A stretch of DNA of 64,000 nucleotides from the NCBI RefSeq assembly GCF_006539825.1, contig NZ_BJNT01000006.1, positions 97,016 through 161,015 of the forward strand, written 5' to 3'. Below, piece after piece: positions 18,715-29,283 of this stretch. This stretch comes from Corynebacterium variabile (lineage in GTDB: Bacteria; Actinomycetota; Actinomycetes; Mycobacteriales; Mycobacteriaceae). The translations under genes and the position numbers were made by a program. The stretch's first letter is position 1. Each line of letters starts with the position of its first letter. The notes beneath the pieces were generated by a model. That model was not told the DNA's origin. It did not search any database and was given only the letters and a program-made list of their open reading frames with translations.

Positions 18715-20136
18715 TCACTTCAGTGTCGACTCGCGTGCGTATTCGGCGAACAGGTCGCCACGTCGGGACATGCCAGGGTACATGTCGAGGGAGGCCGCGG
18801 CGGGAGCCAGAACGACCGTGTCGCCCGGGTCCGCGGCGGCCCGGGCGGCGGCGACGACCTCGGCCATCGCGGCCTCCGGGTCGGTGGAGTCCACCACGGT
18901 CACCGGGACGTCCGGGGCGGTGGACGCCAGCTCATCGGCGAGGATCTGACGGTCCACACCGAGCAGAACCGCTGCCTTGAGGGCAGGGGCGACGGCGGCG
19001 ACGAGGCCGTCGACGGCCGCTCCCTTGAGCTGTCCACCGGCGACCCAGACAACATCGCTGAGTCCGCGCAGCGCAGCCTCGGCGGCGTGGGGGTTGGTGG
19101 CCTTGGAGTTATCCACCCAGTCCACGCCGTCGGTGGTGGCGACGACCTGGCCGCGGTGGGCGGCGACGGTGAATCCGGCGAGCGCTCGGGCCACGGCATC
19201 CGGTGAGACATCGACGGCCCGGGCCAGTGCCGCTGCGGCGGTGGCATCGGCCACCCCCGCCGGGCCCGCCGGGGAGATCCCGGTGGCCGGAGCGAGCGTC
19301 GTGACTGTCCCGGTGACGGCGTCGAGTTCGACGATCTGTCCGTCGCGCACGCCGGTGACGACGGACGCGCCGGTGGTGTCGTCCGCTGGATCACCGAGGG
19401 TCACGGCGCGGTGCGGGCCGGTGAGGACACCGGTGTCACGGACACTGTCGAGCACTGCGGCATCGTCGAGCGCCAGCACCGGCACTGTTCCGGTCAGGAC
19501 GCGCGCTTTGTCGGCGGCGTAGTTCGCGAAGGAGCCGTGCCAGTCGAGGTGGTCGTCGGCGAGGTTGAGGACGCAGCCTGCGTCAGGTGCGAAATGCGGC
19601 GCCCAGTGCAGCTGGAAACTGGAGACCTCGGCGGCGAGCACGTCGATCCGCGGGTCGGCGAGCAGGGCGTCCCCGGGAGGGGTGCCGATGTTGCCGACGG
19701 CGGTGACAGCGCGACCGTCGGCACCGAGCACTGCGGCGAGCATGGCCGTGGTGGTGGTCTTGCCGTTGGTGCCGGTCACGGCGAGCCAGGTGCGCGGTTC
19801 CCCGAAGAGGCCGGCGCGGTCGGCGAGCCACGCGGCGTCGATGTCGCCGATCACCGGTACACCGCGGCGTGCAGCGGCGAGGAGCAGTGGCGAGTCCGGA
19901 CGCCATCCCGGTGAGGTGATCAGGAGGTCGGCCTCACCCAGGGCGTCCTGCGCGTCGCTGACGGTCACGGCGACCGCACCGGTCTGCGCCGCGAGCTCCC
20001 GGCCGCGGTCGGTGTTGTCGTCCGCGAGGGTCACGGTGCAACCCAGCGGGGCAAGCATCCGGGCGACACCGGCGCCGGCCACGCCCGCTCCTGCGACGAG
20101 GACACGGCCGGACGAGAGTGCTTCGGTAATGGTCAC
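18715..20136 (-). CDS. murD: UDP-MurNAc-L-Ala-D-glutamate ligase
   Basis: Encodes 473 residues. Adds D-Glu in the cytoplasmic peptidoglycan pathway. N-terminal [16 protein letters not shown] loop [14 protein letters not shown] (about 117-130), [11 protein letters not shown], and [15 protein letters not shown] followed by WVAGGQLKG are family landmarks. The C-terminal ligase domain ends with [14 protein letters not shown]. It follows mraY after 12 bp. Confidence 0.96.
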   Translation of the reverse strand: MTITEALSSGRVLVAGAGVAGAGVARMLAPLGCTVTLADDNTDRGRELAAQTGAVAVTVSDAQDALGEADLLITSPGWRPDSPLLLAAARRGVPVIGDIDAAWLADRAGLFGEPRTWLAVTGTNGKTTTTAMLAAVLGADGRAVTAVGNIGTPPGDALLADPRIDVLAAEVSSFQLHWAPHFAPDAGCVLNLADDHLDWHGSFANYAADKARVLTGTVPVLALDDAAVLDSVRDTGVLTGPHRAVTLGDPADDTTGASVVTGVRDGQIVELDAVTGTVTTLAPATGISPAGPAGVADATAAAALARAVDVSPDAVARALAGFTVAAHRGQVVATTDGVDWVDNSKATNPHAAEAALRGLSDVVWVAGGQLKGAAVDGLVAAVAPALKAAVLLGVDRQILADELASTAPDVPVTVVDSTDPEAAMAEVVAAARAAADPGDTVVLAPAAASLDMYPGMSRRGDLFAEYARESTLK

Positions 20137-20148
20137 GGTGAGTCTCTC

Positions 20149-21249
20149 CTAGAGGCCTGCGCCACGGAGCCATTCGCTGTAGAACAGCGCGACACCGCCC
20201 ATGGCGAAGAGTGCGGACAGCAGCCAGAACCGGACGACGACCGTGGTCTCCGCCCAGCCCCCCTGCTCGAAGTGGTGGTGGAAGGGCGCCATACGGAATA
20301 CGCGGCGTCCGGTGGTCTTGAACGAGCCGACCTGGATCACGACGCTGGCGGCCTCCATGACGAAGAGGAAGGCGACGACGATCATCAGCAGTTCAGTGCG
20401 GGAGGTGATGGACAGACCGGCGACAAGTCCGCCGAGTGCCAGGGAGCCGGTGTCGCCCATGAAGATCTTGGCCGGGGCGGCGTTCCACCACAGGAAGCCG
20501 AGGCAGCCACCGAGGCCGGCACCGGCGAGCATCGCCAGGTCCAGCGGGTCGCGCACCTGGTAGCAGCTCACGGCGGCGTCCGCGGAGCAGGAGTTGCGGA
20601 ACTGCCAGAAGGTCATCACCACGTAGGCGGCGAGCACGATGCCGGAGACACCGGCGGCCAGACCGTCGAGACCGTCGGTGAGGTTCACCGCGTTCGACCA
20701 GGCGGAGATGACGATGTAGATGAAGACGAGGAAGATGATGGTGCCGATCACCGCGCCACCGACCTTGAGGTCGAAGGTGTTGATGTCACGGATGAACGAC
20801 AGCTTCGTCGACGCCGGGGTGAGGTCGTGCGAGTTCGGGAACTGCAGGATCAGGATGCCGAAGACGATGGCGATGATGAGCTGCAGGGCGAGCTTCGCCC
20901 GGGCGTTCAGGCCGAGGTTCCGTCCCATGACCAGCTTGATGTAGTCGTCGGCGAACCCGACGCCGCCGAGGGCGAGGGTGAGCCCGAGGACGAGCCAGCC
21001 GGAGGCGCCGGGGCCGGTGCCGTTGGTCGCCAGGCCGACGATGACGGCGACGATGTACCCGACGGTGATACCGACGAGGATGGCGATGCCGCCCATGGTC
21101 GGGGTACCGCGCTTGCGCAGGTGGGACTTCGGTCCTTCCTCACGGATCTCCTGCCCGATGCCCTCGGCGGAGAACCGCTTGATGAGGACCGGGGTGAGGA
21201 AGATGGCGACGAAGAACGATACTGCCGCTGCGACGATGATCTGCATCAT
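20149..21249 (-). CDS. mraY: Phospho-MurNAc-pentapeptide transferase
   Basis: Encodes 366 residues; a second ATG one codon in (21246) is equally possible. Polytopic enzyme making lipid I on undecaprenyl (in this group decaprenyl) phosphate. About ten membrane helices are evident. The conserved cytoplasmic motifs are [14 protein letters not shown] ([13 protein letters not shown], about 46-58), FADDYIKL (about 100-107) and [13 protein letters not shown] with the catalytic Asp region; PFHHHFEQ marks the histidine motif near residue 325. In line with murF upstream (13-bp gap) and murD downstream. Confidence 0.96.
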   Translation of the reverse strand: MMQIIVAAAVSFFVAIFLTPVLIKRFSAEGIGQEIREEGPKSHLRKRGTPTMGGIAILVGITVGYIVAVIVGLATNGTGPGASGWLVLGLTLALGGVGFADDYIKLVMGRNLGLNARAKLALQLIIAIVFGILILQFPNSHDLTPASTKLSFIRDINTFDLKVGGAVIGTIIFLVFIYIVISAWSNAVNLTDGLDGLAAGVSGIVLAAYVVMTFWQFRNSCSADAAVSCYQVRDPLDLAMLAGAGLGGCLGFLWWNAAPAKIFMGDTGSLALGGLVAGLSITSRTELLMIVVAFLFVMEAASVVIQVGSFKTTGRRVFRMAPFHHHFEQGGWAETTVVVRFWLLSALFAMGGVALFYSEWLRGAGL

Positions 21250-21262
21250 GGGATGTGCTGGT

Positions 21263-22780
21263 TTACCTTGCCTGGGAGGAATTGGAGACAGCGGCGTGGA
21301 GGCGTTCGGCCACGCGCCACAGTCCGTCAGAATAAGACGCCTTGACGAGCACGACGTCGCCGGGGTGGGTGGGCGCGCCGGTGAGCAGGTTCACTGCGCC
21401 GTCGACATCGTCGACCTGCCGGGTCCGGATCCCGTTGTCCTCGCCGGCGGCGGCCAGGGCATCCTGGTTGACGCCGTGTCCGACGACGATGAGCCGGTCG
21501 ATACCCCGCTCAGCAAGGTAGGCGCCGATGCCGGTGTGTTCGCCGACGGCGTCCTCCCCAAGCTCCGCCATCTGGCCGAGGACGGCCCAGGACTCCGTGC
21601 CGGTCCGGGTCGACGCGGCGTGTGCCAGGGCGTCGATCCCGGCCCGCATCGAATCCGGGTTGGCGTTGTAGGAGTCGTTGATCACGGTGAGACCGTCGGG
21701 ACGGGTCCGGACGTCCATGCGGTTGGCGCTGGCGGCGGTGTACCCGGTGAGTGCCGACGCCACCTCCGACGGGGCCAGACCGCACTCGATGGCGGCCGCC
21801 GCGGCAGCGAGGGCGTTGGCGACATTGTGCGCGCCGAAGACGCCGAGGCTGACCTTCACCGGCTCACCCTCCGGGTGGTGCAGGAGGAAGGACGCCCGGG
21901 CGACCTCGTCGAGGGTGATGTCCGAGGCCCGGTAGTCGGCGGTGCCGTCCGCGCCCTGGTCGGCCGAGTAGTACACGACCCGCGCTGCAGTGCGCGGCGC
22001 CATCCCGGAGACCAGGTCGTCGTCGGCGTTGAGCACCGCCACGCCACCCTCGGCGGCCGGGGGCAGAGCCTCGACCAGTTCACCCTTGGCCTGCGCGATG
22101 CCCTCGCGGGAACCGAACTCGCCGAGGTGGGCGGTACCGACGTTGAGGACCACACCGATCCGCGGCGGGGCGATACGTGCCAGGTGGGCGATGTGTCCCT
22201 GTCCACGGGCCGACATCTCGGCGACGAGGTACTTCGTCGTCCGACCGGCCTTGAGCACGGTGTACGGGTGACCGATCTCGTTGTTGAGGCTGCCGGGCGG
22301 GGCGATGGTCTCGCCGTCGCGGGAGAACACCGCACCGAGCAGGTCCTTGGTCGAGGTCTTGCCGGCTGAGCCGGTGACCCCGATGACGGTCAGACGGTTC
22401 TCCGCGACGAGCACCTCGGTGCTGTGTCGGGCGAGCCGGGACACCGCGGTGATGACCCGCTCTCCCAGCCCGTCGGGGTCGTTGTCGAGGTAGGACGCGT
22501 TACGCTGCGTCCCCTGCTCTTCCTCGACCGCCGGGCAGAGCAGTTCGGGCAGTGCGGTGGGCCGGCCGGCCATGACAAGGGCCGCCCCTGCTTCCAGGGC
22601 GGGGCCGACGAAGTCGTGCCCGTCGACACGGGCGCCGGGCAGAGCCATGTAGACACTGCCGGCGGTGACGCGGCGGGAGTCGAACTCCACCGGTCCGGTC
22701 ACCACCGTGTCCGGGTCGGCACCGTCGACCAGGGTGCCGCCGGTGATGTCGGCGATCTCTCCTGCGGTCAGTTCGATCAT
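21263..22780 (-). CDS. murF: UDP-MurNAc-tripeptide-D-Ala-D-Ala ligase
   Basis: Encodes 505 residues. Adds D-Ala-D-Ala to complete the pentapeptide. ATP loop [14 protein letters not shown] (about 129-142), [12 protein letters not shown], and [18 protein letters not shown] (about 368) are diagnostic. The ATG shares ATGA with the murE stop, so the two are translationally coupled. A 20-residue polar insertion around residue 85-105 ([16 protein letters not shown] region) looks lineage-specific. Confidence 0.96.
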   Translation of the reverse strand: MIELTAGEIADITGGTLVDGADPDTVVTGPVEFDSRRVTAGSVYMALPGARVDGHDFVGPALEAGAALVMAGRPTALPELLCPAVEEEQGTQRNASYLDNDPDGLGERVITAVSRLARHSTEVLVAENRLTVIGVTGSAGKTSTKDLLGAVFSRDGETIAPPGSLNNEIGHPYTVLKAGRTTKYLVAEMSARGQGHIAHLARIAPPRIGVVLNVGTAHLGEFGSREGIAQAKGELVEALPPAAEGGVAVLNADDDLVSGMAPRTAARVVYYSADQGADGTADYRASDITLDEVARASFLLHHPEGEPVKVSLGVFGAHNVANALAAAAAAIECGLAPSEVASALTGYTAASANRMDVRTRPDGLTVINDSYNANPDSMRAGIDALAHAASTRTGTESWAVLGQMAELGEDAVGEHTGIGAYLAERGIDRLIVVGHGVNQDALAAAGEDNGIRTRQVDDVDGAVNLLTGAPTHPGDVVLVKASYSDGLWRVAERLHAAVSNSSQAR

Positions 22781-24426
22781 GCTTCAGAGTCCTTGGTGTC
22801 GGAATGTACGTCGAGTGCGGCGAGTGCGTCCGCGAGTTCCACCCTGTCGTCGAAGTCGACGACGGTGTCCCCGATGATCTGTCCGGATTCGTGGCCCTTG
22901 CCTGCCACGACGACGACATCACCGGAGCGGGCCCAGCCGACCGCGTCCCGGATAGCCTCGGCGCGGTCGCCGATCTCCCGGATCTCGGGCGACACACCGT
23001 CGGTGCGCTGTGCCGCAGCATCCCCGGCACCGGCCAGGACGGCGGCGCGGATGGTCGCGGGGTCCTCGTCACGCGGATTGTCGTCGGTGACGATGACGAG
23101 GTCGGCGACGGCGGCCGCCGCGGCACCCATCTTCGGACGCTTCTCATGGTCACGGTTGCCACCGGCACCCAGCACTACGCCGAGTCGGCCGCGTGTGGCG
23201 CCGTTCCCGCCGGCGGCGGCGCGGTCGAGCTGGCCGTTGAGGGTGTCCAGCACTGCGGTGACGGCACCGGGCTTGTGGGCGTAGTCCACCAGGGCGAGGA
23301 AATCGACCGCGGTCTGTGGGGAGGAGCCGGAGATCTTCTCCATGCGGCCCGGGACGCTGACCTCGGCCAGCTCGTCGGCGATGGAGGCGTCCTCCCCGGC
23401 GGCCACGAGGGTGGCCAGGGCGAGAGTGGCGTTGGCGACGTTGAAGGCGCCCGGGATCGACAGGTCGTACTCCACCTGTCCGTCCGCACGGTCCACGGTG
23501 ACGTGCTGGGTGCCGTCGGGGTGGACGGCGACGTCGCTGACCTGCCAGGTCGCGGCCTCCCCATCGGTGGAGACGGTGACGGTGGCGTCCCCGGTACGCC
23601 CCGCGAGGCGCCGGCCCCACTCGTCGTCGACGCAGACGACGGGGACCGGAAGTTTACCGGCGGGGTCCTGCGGCTCGGTGAACAGCATGGACTTCGCGTC
23701 GAAGTAGTCCTCCATCGTCGGATGGAAGTCGAGGTGGTCCTGGGAGAGGTTGGTGAACCCGGCGACGTCGAAGTCGACGCCGCGGACCCGGCCGAGGACC
23801 AGGGCGTGGGAGGAGACCTCCATGACCACGTGGGTCACGCCCTCGTCCCTCATCCGGGCGAAGAGCGCCTGGAGCGTCGGCGCCTCGGGGGTGGTCAGTG
23901 AGGTCGGGATCTTCCGGCCGTCGATCCTGGTCCCGGTGGTGCCGATGAGTCCGACGTGGCGGTGCCCCAGCAGGGCACGCTCCATCATGTAGGTCGTGGT
24001 CGTCTTGCCGCTGGTACCGGTGACGCCGATGACGGTCATGTCCCGCGAGGGATGACCGTGGATCTCCGCGGCGACGGGACCGAGCCACTGCCGGCAGTCG
24101 TCGACCACGAGGGCAGTGCCCTGCCAGGACCCGTCCACGAGGACGCCGAGCCCCTCCTCGTCGGTGAGCACACTGTGTCCGGCGGACTGACCGGCGAACC
24201 GGGCTCCGTGGGCACGGGTGCCCGGCACCGCCATGAACAGGCCGTCGGCAGGGACGTCGCGGGCGTCGATGTCGGCGGTCGCGACGGTCTGCTGCCCCTG
24301 CTCGGCGCTCGCCACGCCCGCTGCAGTGCCGGCCACGTCGACGAGGCGCCCGCCCGTCAGCTCCGCGAGCTGGGCGAGCGTGGGACGGGTCGGACGTGAC
24401 GGGCTTGTCTGACTGGTCACGGTCAC
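22777..24426 (-). CDS. murE: UDP-MurNAc-L-Ala-D-Glu meso-DAP ligase
   Basis: Encodes 549 residues from the GTG at 24426, which shares GTGA with the ftsI stop; a GTG two codons in (24420) is an alternative. A reading that extends into ftsI is spurious. ATP loop VTGTSGKTTTTYMM, and DDNPRDEDP near residue 455, whose DNPR motif marks meso-diaminopimelate rather than lysine specificity. This fits the DAP-type wall of corynebacteria. It starts the Mur ligase series after ftsI. Confidence 0.95.
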   Translation of the reverse strand: MTVTSQTSPSRPTRPTLAQLAELTGGRLVDVAGTAAGVASAEQGQQTVATADIDARDVPADGLFMAVPGTRAHGARFAGQSAGHSVLTDEEGLGVLVDGSWQGTALVVDDCRQWLGPVAAEIHGHPSRDMTVIGVTGTSGKTTTTYMMERALLGHRHVGLIGTTGTRIDGRKIPTSLTTPEAPTLQALFARMRDEGVTHVVMEVSSHALVLGRVRGVDFDVAGFTNLSQDHLDFHPTMEDYFDAKSMLFTEPQDPAGKLPVPVVCVDDEWGRRLAGRTGDATVTVSTDGEAATWQVSDVAVHPDGTQHVTVDRADGQVEYDLSIPGAFNVANATLALATLVAAGEDASIADELAEVSVPGRMEKISGSSPQTAVDFLALVDYAHKPGAVTAVLDTLNGQLDRAAAGGNGATRGRLGVVLGAGGNRDHEKRPKMGAAAAAVADLVIVTDDNPRDEDPATIRAAVLAGAGDAAAQRTDGVSPEIREIGDRAEAIRDAVGWARSGDVVVVAGKGHESGQIIGDTVVDFDDRVELADALAALDVHSDTKDSEA

Positions 24427-26345
24427 TGTGCCTCCAGGATGAGTCGGGGTGCCTCCGTGGCGGACAGCGGCACGTTGTAGTGGTCGAGCAGCCACGAACC
24501 GACGTCGTGGAACAGCGGGGCGGCGGACTGGCCGCCGGAGCCGTCGGAACTGCGCTGCGGATTGTCGAGCATGATGCCCACGACGAACCGGGGGTCGTCG
24601 GCCGGGGCGATGCCTGCGTAGGTGATCCAGTAGTTGGAGTTCGAGTAGGCCTTGGTGTCCGGGTCGATCTGCTGGGCGGTACCGGTCTTGCCTGCCGTCT
24701 GGTACCCCTCGATGCCTGCCGCGGGGGCCGTGCCCTGCTGGACGCCGGTCGGGTCGGTCTGGTTGACCGCCCTGAACATGTCGACCACCGTGCGGGCCGT
24801 CGCCGGGGAGACCACGCGGGTCTCCTCCGGGTCGTCCTGCGGGATCTCCGTGCCGTCGGGCGACGTCACCGAGCTGATCAGTGACGGGGCGACGCGCACG
24901 CCATCGTTGGCCAGGGCCTGGTAGATACTCGTCATCTGCAGCAGATTCATCGACATGCCCTGACCGATCGGCAGGTTGGCGAAGGTACCGCCGGACCACT
25001 GGTCGAGATCCGGGACATAACCTGCGGTCTCCGAGGGCAGACCGAGGTCACTGGCCTGGCCGATGCCGAAGTTGTGGAGGTACTCGGAGAACTTGTCCTC
25101 GCCGACCCGGTCGGCGAGCATCAGCGTGCCCACGTTGGAGGACTTACCGAAGACACCGGTGGTGGTGTACGGCACGACCCCGTGGTCCCAGGCGTCCTTG
25201 ACGGTCACGCCGGACATCTCGATGGTGCCGGGGACCTGGAGCACCTCGTCCGGGGTGGTCTTGCCTTCCTCGATGGCCGCGGCAGCGGTCATGACCTTGG
25301 CGACCGAGCCCGGCTCGAAGGCGTTCTCGACGACCCGGTTGGTGAATTCCTTGCCCTGGTCGACCTGCTTGTCGAGGTCACCCATCGGGTTGATCGTGTC
25401 GGAGGTCGCCATGGCGATGACCTCGGCGGACTTCGCGTCAAGGACGACCGCGGACGCGGATTCCGCACCCGACTTGTCCTTGGCCTGCTGGACCTGCTGC
25501 TGGATGTAGGCCTGCGCGTCGGTGTCGAGGGTGAGCTGGTAGGAGTCACCGTTGACCGCCGGGTGGCGGTCACGGACGGTGCCCGGGATGACGGCGTCAT
25601 TGCCGACATCGGAGGTCACGCTGCCGTTGGTACCCTGCAGCCTGGCGTCCTGCGACAGCTCGAGACCGTACTGTCCGCCTTCGACGCCGTCGCCGACCCA
25701 GCCGTACTTTCCGACGATGTTCGCACCGACCGCCCCGTTGGGGTACTGACGGACGTCCTGGTTCTCGGTGGACAGTTCCGGCCAGCGGGCGATGATGCGC
25801 TCCGCGATGTCGGGGTCGACGTTCTGCACCAGGCGGACATAGTTGGAGTCGGAGGTCAGCGCCTCGCGCAGGTCCTCCTTCTTCACGGCCCCGGTATCCC
25901 CTTCGAGCATGTCGGGCAGCTCGTCGACGATCTCGTCGAGCTGCTCGTCCGGAGGCAGGGCACCGTCGGGATTGTCCTCGGTCCGCTTGTCGATCTTGTA
26001 GCGGTCGGCCATGTAGGTCTCGAGCTGATTGGGGAAGGCGACGATCATCGAGGCCTTCATGGTGTACGCGAGATCGCGGCCGTCACGGTCGGTGACGGCA
26101 CCCCGGTCGGCGTACAGCGGGGTCTGCACGGTGCGCTGCTCTGAGGCACTGTGGGCGAGTCCGTCCTGCTGCAGGAGCTGGACCTGGACCAGTCGGGCCA
26201 TGAGCACGAGGGCCACGACGACGACCACGACCACCACGACGGTACCGCGGATCTGGAAACGCCCGGGGCTGGTGTCCAGCGTCCGCCAGGAGTTGCCGGG
26301 TACACCGCGACGCGTGTTGCGCCGGCCAGTCCGGTCCTGTTCCAC
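24423..26345 (-). CDS. ftsI: Septal transpeptidase FtsI (class B PBP)
   Basis: Encodes 640 residues from a GTG. Crosslinks septal peptidoglycan with FtsW. Basic cytoplasmic tail (about 1-33), one membrane helix that is almost pure valine (about 35-54), a PBP dimerisation domain, and the transpeptidase domain. Active-site motifs: SVAK (about residue 346), SSN (about 400) and KTGT (about 553). The dimerisation domain carries an Asp/Glu-rich insertion (about 100-150). GTG start with no strong RBS; 126 bp separate it from the ftsL-like gene, so a local promoter is possible. Confidence 0.96.
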   Translation of the reverse strand: MEQDRTGRRNTRRGVPGNSWRTLDTSPGRFQIRGTVVVVVVVVVALVLMARLVQVQLLQQDGLAHSASEQRTVQTPLYADRGAVTDRDGRDLAYTMKASMIVAFPNQLETYMADRYKIDKRTEDNPDGALPPDEQLDEIVDELPDMLEGDTGAVKKEDLREALTSDSNYVRLVQNVDPDIAERIIARWPELSTENQDVRQYPNGAVGANIVGKYGWVGDGVEGGQYGLELSQDARLQGTNGSVTSDVGNDAVIPGTVRDRHPAVNGDSYQLTLDTDAQAYIQQQVQQAKDKSGAESASAVVLDAKSAEVIAMATSDTINPMGDLDKQVDQGKEFTNRVVENAFEPGSVAKVMTAAAAIEEGKTTPDEVLQVPGTIEMSGVTVKDAWDHGVVPYTTTGVFGKSSNVGTLMLADRVGEDKFSEYLHNFGIGQASDLGLPSETAGYVPDLDQWSGGTFANLPIGQGMSMNLLQMTSIYQALANDGVRVAPSLISSVTSPDGTEIPQDDPEETRVVSPATARTVVDMFRAVNQTDPTGVQQGTAPAAGIEGYQTAGKTGTAQQIDPDTKAYSNSNYWITYAGIAPADDPRFVVGIMLDNPQRSSDGSGGQSAAPLFHDVGSWLLDHYNVPLSATEAPRLILEAQ

Positions 26346-26471
26346 GGTATCAGTCTCCCATCTCCCGGTCTTTCCGGGCCTCCCCGGTCACGAATGTCTT
26401 ACCCTACCCGGAGCAACCGTCCGACCCCGTACCCGTGGGACACGGCAGGTCGCGTCCGGTCCTGTGCCGGA

Positions 26472-27188
26472 TCAGTACGGGAGCTGACCGTTGCCGGACG
26501 CCGCCGACGGTGCGATCGGGGCGACCGGAGTGCCGTCGCCGGCGTCCCCGTCGACCGGGGCACCGTCACCGTCGACTGCGGCGACCGGCCCGTCGGACCG
26601 GTTGTTCGCCTGGTCGGTGGTCGGGCGGTCGGTGCGGGGCACGCCTCCGCGGGTGGCGTCGAGGTCGATGACGGCGGAATCGTCCGCCGGATCGGCCGGA
26701 CGGGTCTCGTTGACCTGGTCGCCCCGGACATCGAGAACGCCGGCCTGGCCGGGCACGACCATGCCCATCCGGGACGCCTCGGCGGCAAGGTTCTCCGAGG
26801 AGCTCAGCTCCTTGTAGTCACGGTTGAGGGACTCCAGCTCATTGGACAGCGTGGTGCTGCGTGCCTGGGCGTCCTTGAGGACGAAGGCCTGCTCCGTGGT
26901 CTTGCCGGAGAGGAACATGGTGGCCCCGATGCCGACGGCGACGAGAATCACCAGCACGACGACGAGCTTCAGGTAGCCGGGGGCGGTGGCCTCTCTGGTG
27001 GAGACGCGGCGTCCCCGGACCGACACCTGCTGCAGCGACCCGGTGCGCGGCGGAACCAGACGGTGGCGACGCTCCCGGGTGCCGGCACCCCGGCTGCTGC
27101 CGGTGCCGGTGGCGCGGGAGGGGGTTCGCTCCTGCGTCTTCCCGCGGGTGCCGACGGTTCCGGTGCCGGTCATGATTCCTGTGCTCAT
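26472..27188 (-). CDS. ftsL: FtsL-like divisome protein
   Basis: Encodes 238 residues from the ATG at 27188, which has GCGAGG 6 nt upstream; an ATG at 27236 lacks an RBS. A long basic cytoplasmic region (about 1-70), one membrane helix (about 75-95), a short coiled coil (KDAQARSTTLSNELESLNRDYKE within about 105-130), the EASRMGMVVPGQ segment, and a Pro/Asp/Gly-rich tail of about 80 residues. Topology and position between rsmH and ftsI identify it as FtsL, equivalent to Rv2164c. Sequence conservation in this family is low, so the assignment rests mostly on context. Confidence 0.8.
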   Translation of the reverse strand: MSTGIMTGTGTVGTRGKTQERTPSRATGTGSSRGAGTRERRHRLVPPRTGSLQQVSVRGRRVSTREATAPGYLKLVVVLVILVAVGIGATMFLSGKTTEQAFVLKDAQARSTTLSNELESLNRDYKELSSSENLAAEASRMGMVVPGQAGVLDVRGDQVNETRPADPADDSAVIDLDATRGGVPRTDRPTTDQANNRSDGPVAAVDGDGAPVDGDAGDGTPVAPIAPSAASGNGQLPY

Positions 27189-27241
27189 TGGGTGCCTCGC
27201 TGTCCTGGAGAGTGGTTGGTCGGTGGTGGTCGACATCGGGG

Positions 27242-28264
27242 TCAGTGTCCGGGTCTCGATCGGATCCGGCGGACCGCCCGCACCCTCACCGGTGCGGACC
27301 GGGGGTTACGTTCGATCTCTGCGGCGTCCGCCTTCTCCGCGCCACGGGTGACGAGGTCGAAGGACGCCGCGGTGTCCGGGAGATCGACAGGCAGCCCCGG
27401 CGGGGTGCGGTTGGCGGTGAGTTCCGCGAGCGCCTTCTTGACGATCTTGTCCTCGAGGGACTGGTAACTCATGAACACCGCCACACCACCGAGCCCGAGC
27501 CGGGCGGTCGCCGCCGGGATCACCGCGGCCAGGGAGTCCAGCTCCGCGTTGACCTCGACACGCAGTGCCTGGAAGGTCCGCTTGGCAGGGTGGCCGCCGG
27601 TACGACGGGTCGCCGCGGGAATCGTGCGGTAGAGCAGCTCGACGAGGCGACCTGAGGTGGTGAACGGCTCCTGTTCACGCTCCCGCAGCACCGCCGAGGC
27701 GATCTTGCCGGCGAAGCGCTCGTCGCCGTAGGCGCTGAGGACGTGGGCGAGATCGCCGTGACTGTAGGTGTTGAGCACCTCGGCGGCGGTCAGCGGAGAG
27801 TCCGGGTCCATCCGCATGTCGAGTGGGGCGTCCTGCGAGTAGGCGAACCCCCGCTCCGCCTGGTCGAGCTGCATCGAGGAGACGCCGAGATCGAAGAGAT
27901 AGCCGGAGACGCCGGTGGTGGCGAACTCCCCGGGCAGCCGCCCGTCGGACGCCAGGTCGTCGAGGGCATCTCCGAGGCCGTCGAACCGGGTGCGGTAGGC
28001 GATGAACCGGTCGCCGAACCGGGCGAGGCGGTCCTGTGCCTGGACGATGGCGTTGGGGTCACGGTCCAGCCCGACGACGACGGCGTCCGGGAAAGTCTCC
28101 AGGAAGACCTCGGTGTGACCGCCGGCACCGAGCGTGCCGTCGACGATGACCGGACGGGTGGCACCGGTGCCCTCGACTCCGGCACCGACCAGTTCCACCA
28201 TGCGGTCCCGCATCACGGGGACGTGGCCGAACTCGCCACTGATCCGGCGGGACGGTTCTGACAT
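27242..28264 (-). CDS. rsmH: 16S rRNA m4C1402 methyltransferase
   Basis: Encodes 340 residues. Methylates N4 of C1402 in 16S rRNA using SAM. ATG at 28264 has AAAGG 8 nt upstream; a start at 28279 has none. Landmarks: [14 protein letters not shown], the SAM loop [34 protein letters not shown] and [14 protein letters not shown] basic C-terminus follows. About 190 bp separate it from mraZ; that gap shows only repeated GGGTAC-like words. Confidence 0.95.
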   Translation of the reverse strand: MSEPSRRISGEFGHVPVMRDRMVELVGAGVEGTGATRPVIVDGTLGAGGHTEVFLETFPDAVVVGLDRDPNAIVQAQDRLARFGDRFIAYRTRFDGLGDALDDLASDGRLPGEFATTGVSGYLFDLGVSSMQLDQAERGFAYSQDAPLDMRMDPDSPLTAAEVLNTYSHGDLAHVLSAYGDERFAGKIASAVLREREQEPFTTSGRLVELLYRTIPAATRRTGGHPAKRTFQALRVEVNAELDSLAAVIPAATARLGLGGVAVFMSYQSLEDKIVKKALAELTANRTPPGLPVDLPDTAASFDLVTRGAEKADAAEIERNPRSAPVRVRAVRRIRSRPGH

Positions 28265-28454
28265 GGTGGGACCTTTCATCGGAGTCGGGTTGTACTGGGG
28301 TACGGGTGGTACGGGGTACAGGGAGGGGCTGCGTACGGGGCCTCACCTGCGCGGGTCCGATTGACGTCGGGGAAGTACATCAAGCGGATCGTCCGCGCAG
28401 ATGAGGGCCGGCACACAGCCCTTGGTCGGGCACACTGTGGATCAGAGGATCCGG

Positions 28455-28886
28455 CTACAGGAATCCCGCGAGAGCGTCGTCGTCGCCTTCGGCGAAATCC
28501 GCCTCGTGCTCGGACAGGTAGCTCTCGTAGGCGTCGGCATCCCAGACCTCGATCCGGTCCACCGAGCCGATGACCACGCATTCCTTGGTCAGTCCCGCAT
28601 AACTGCGGTGGGACGGCGCGACGGTGATCCGCCCCTGACTGTCCAGCGTCTGTTCATCGGCGCTGGCACCGAGGCGACGGACAAAGGCCCTCACCCGGGG
28701 GTTTGACCGGGATGACTCCGCCGCCTTGCGTGCACGGACCTGGAACTCCGCCTGTGGGTAGATCGTGAGGCTGTGGTCCTGCCCGTTGACGACGACAAGT
28801 CCGTCCGCGAGCTCCTCACGGAACTTCGCGGGCAGTGTGAGTCGTCCTTTGTCGTCGAGCTTCGGGGTGAAGGTGCCGAAGAACAT
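28455..28886 (-). CDS. mraZ: Transcriptional regulator MraZ
   Basis: Encodes 143 residues, the usual size. DNA-binding regulator of the dcw cluster, forming rings of SpoVT/AbrB-like domains. Two tandem domains are visible: [12 protein letters not shown] (about 11-22) and [18 protein letters not shown] (about 82-99), each with the conserved Gly-Arg. ATG at 28886 with GAAAGGGG about 8 nt upstream. First gene of the dcw cluster. The upstream region holds GTGGG repeats with 10-bp phasing that fit its own operator. Confidence 0.96.
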   Translation of the reverse strand: MFFGTFTPKLDDKGRLTLPAKFREELADGLVVVNGQDHSLTIYPQAEFQVRARKAAESSRSNPRVRAFVRRLGASADEQTLDSQGRITVAPSHRSYAGLTKECVVIGSVDRIEVWDADAYESYLSEHEADFAEGDDDALAGFL

Positions 28887-28981
28887 CTCGTCGACCCCTT
28901 TCCCGTGACCGGCCGCTGGTGATCATGCAGTGTGCTGTCGCTGTGAAGTTGTCACGGAACCACTCTCCCGCTCCGCTGGCG

Positions 28982-29006
28982 CCCACCTTACCCCACATTC
29001 CCCCAC
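28982..29006 (-). promoter_or_regulatory. MraZ operator (three GTGGG repeats)
   Basis: On the minus strand GTGGG occurs at 29006-29002, 28996-28992 and 28986-28982, exactly 10 bp apart with 5-bp spacers, about 100 bp upstream of the mraZ start. MraZ proteins are known to bind closely spaced TGGGN repeats separated by 5 nt in their own promoters, so this is very likely the autoregulatory MraZ box. Confidence 0.75.
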
Positions 29007-29112
29007 TCACTCCATGCCCATCAGGCACAAATGCACGGAAGACAGGCCCGGAGTCACACCTTCGACGCCCATGAATCTACATCTACCTGCACATATGAAC
29101 ATCTCCGAAAGA

Positions 29113-29127
29113 GTGGGGAGATGTGGG
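29113..29127 (+). promoter_or_regulatory. Second GTGGG array, opposite orientation
   Basis: GTGGG at 29113-29117 and 29123-29127, again exactly 10 bp apart, but on the plus strand. Possibly an auxiliary MraZ site. Confidence 0.4.
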
Positions 29128-29283
29128 AGGTTTCTCATCTGACAGGCGATTCCCAGGTACTTGAGCCCCACGCACACCGTCAATCACACCCGTGACAGGT
29201 AGTTGTTTCTGGCCTGAACTCTCCTGACTGCCGCCGCGAACCAGCTCCCGACCTGCGCGAATACGTGATCCCCCGTCAGAAAA

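Noticed and set aside
28942..28956. TGTGAAGTTGTCACG as a GlxR/CRP site upstream of mraZ
   Set aside because: Half-sites are separated by 5 bp, not the required 6, so the geometry is wrong.
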